DNA of 6,885 nucleotides from Candidatus Margulisiibacteriota bacterium. GTDB taxonomy: Bacteria; Margulisbacteria; Marinamargulisbacteria; DT-59. A program made the position numbers and the translations under genes. Of the stretch, positions 6,286 through 6,885 are shown one piece after another. The notes beneath the pieces were generated by a model. It worked only from the letters and a program-made list of their open reading frames with translations. It was not told where the DNA came from and made no database searches. Position 1 is the stretch's first letter. Every line of letters starts with the position of its first letter. The stretch is from NCBI GenBank assembly GCA_013215865.1, contig JABSQL010000006.1:1-6885 (forward strand), given 5' to 3'.

Positions 6286-6816
6286 ATGAAATCCAGGTTA
6301 TTATTATTACTCATTCTGAGTCTTTCATGTTTTTTAATGTTGGGGTGTGAAAATATCATTCAGCCGATATTGAACGAAGAAACACCTGTAGAGTCCATTG
6401 AAATTGGAACGATTACAGGAACTGTTGTAGATTCTAATGGTACGGCAGAGACACTCATTCCGATTAGGCTTTATAACTTAGAAAATACCACTCTTGATTC
6501 AGTGAATATGATTGTGGCGCCCCTTCAAACAGTAAATACAACGGAAACAGGACTGTTTACCTTCAACAATTTGGCACCGGGCGTTTATCTGGTTGCAGCG
6601 GAAAACCTAGACACCCTTAGAGTGTTATCAGGCCCCATCCAAATAGAGTTGGGAGAAACAAAAACCATCCAGCAATTGGTTATTGATGTATTGGGGCAAG
6701 TGATCGGCACTGTGAATTTACCTCAAACAAATGACGAAAGTGGGGTCACCGTTAGTTTATCACCAGGTCTAGGGAGGGGTGCTGGAACAGCATCTCCTGT
6801 AGTTCCTAAACAATAA
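6286..6816 (+). CDS. Putative lipoprotein with a carboxypeptidase-regulatory-like domain
   Basis: Encodes 176 residues. The N-terminus MKSRLLLLLILSLSCFLMLGC is a lipoprotein signal peptide: basic start, leucine-rich core and a lipobox-like MLGC with Cys21 as the lipidated residue. Glu22 follows, so outer-membrane sorting is likely if this is a Gram-negative. Residues about 41-107 look like a carboxypeptidase-regulatory-like beta sandwich: GTITGTVVDSNG at the start, then TTETGLFTFNNLAPGVYLVAAEN at the end. A second such domain starts at about 139 (VIGTVNLPQTNDESGVTVSL) but breaks off after residue 160 into a Gly/Pro-rich tail of 16 residues, so the 3' end may be truncated or rearranged. I cannot name the gene or a specific role; such domains usually mediate cell-surface binding or act as structural modules. 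It is divergent from the mdlA operon and probably transcribed separately. Confidence 0.8.
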   Translation: MKSRLLLLLILSLSCFLMLGCENIIQPILNEETPVESIEIGTITGTVVDSNGTAETLIPIRLYNLENTTLDSVNMIVAPLQTVNTTETGLFTFNNLAPGVYLVAAENLDTLRVLSGPIQIELGETKTIQQLVIDVLGQVIGTVNLPQTNDESGVTVSLSPGLGRGAGTASPVVPKQ

Positions 6817-6884
6817 ATTTGAGCAGATGTAATAGCACCACCCGCAGCAGGACCGAAATCGCCAGCAACGAGAGTTATCTGCAA
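6723..6884 (-). CDS. Possible 3' end of a minus-strand gene entering from the right edge
   Basis: Reading the minus strand from the right edge gives 53 residues with no stop until the TGA at 6725-6723. The peptide (beginning LQITLVAGDFGPAAGG, with TSAQIYCLGTTGDAVP in the middle, ending LTVTPLSSFV) looks protein-like. Its codons favour G in first position and A or T in third (GCT, GGT, GAT), like the real genes here. I do not recognise the family. It overlaps the end of the lipoprotein gene tail to tail by 94 bases, and in the overlap only one frame is likely to be under selection. It could be a real convergent gene, the remnant of one, or a chance open frame. Confidence 0.3.
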   Translation of the reverse strand: MQITLVAGDFGPAAGGAITSAQIYCLGTTGDAVPAPLPRPGDKLTVTPLSSFV

Positions 6885-6885
6885 A

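Noticed and set aside
6755..6885. Simple frameshift truncating the lipoprotein
   Set aside because: Neither of the other two plus-strand frames after 6762 continues the beta-domain pattern (no G-x-F-x-F or P-G-x-Y segment), so a single base gain or loss would not restore the domain.
1..6885. CRISPR array, tRNA, rRNA or insertion sequence
   Set aside because: No evenly spaced repeats, no tRNA-like cloverleaf with conserved T-loop, and no transposase frame were seen on either strand.

Overview
The window reads as one tightly packed minus-strand gene cluster covering almost the whole left 6.2 kb, plus one plus-strand lipoprotein gene at the right end. The DNA is AT-rich by eye. The families present (two-enzyme glutathione synthesis, CGFS monothiol glutaredoxin, BolA, an MdlAB-type ABC exporter, a lipobox lipoprotein) point to a Gram-negative proteobacterium. 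The adjacent BolA and Grx4 genes recall alphaproteobacteria. The glutamate-cysteine ligase is the Acidithiobacillus ferrooxidans type, which I associate with beta- and gammaproteobacteria. I therefore leave the class open. An AT-rich host-associated lineage would fit but is not shown.

Layout in transcription order, right to left on the minus strand: mdlA (6199-4460, broken by an in-frame TAA at 5434-5432), mdlB (4467-2722), gshA (2700 or 2721 to 1453), gshB (1456-515), bolA (528-265) and grxD (252 to beyond the left edge). mdlA/mdlB overlap by 8 bases, gshA/gshB by 4 and gshB/bolA by 14; 12 bases separate bolA from grxD. gshA starts immediately after the mdlB stop codon or 21 bases beyond it. 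I see no terminator inside the cluster, so a single mRNA is likely. To the right, an 86-base divergent spacer (6200-6285) separates mdlA from a plus-strand lipoprotein gene (6286-6816).

The cluster makes functional sense. GshA and GshB make glutathione from glutamate, cysteine and glycine. Grx4-type glutaredoxins bind a [2Fe-2S] cluster using the CGFS cysteine plus glutathione, and BolA proteins form heterodimers with them. The operon thus links production of a ligand to the Fe-S carrier that uses it. The MdlA/MdlB pair would form a heterodimeric ABC exporter; its substrate is unknown, and a thiol or glutathione link is only inferred from position.

The two oddest points are the nonsense codon in mdlA, at the end of a membrane helix in an otherwise intact, correctly framed 579-codon gene, and the right edge. 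There the second beta-domain of the lipoprotein breaks off and a coding-like minus-strand frame runs in from outside, overlapping the lipoprotein tail by 94 bases. I found no CRISPR array, tRNA, rRNA, insertion sequence or clearly new system.
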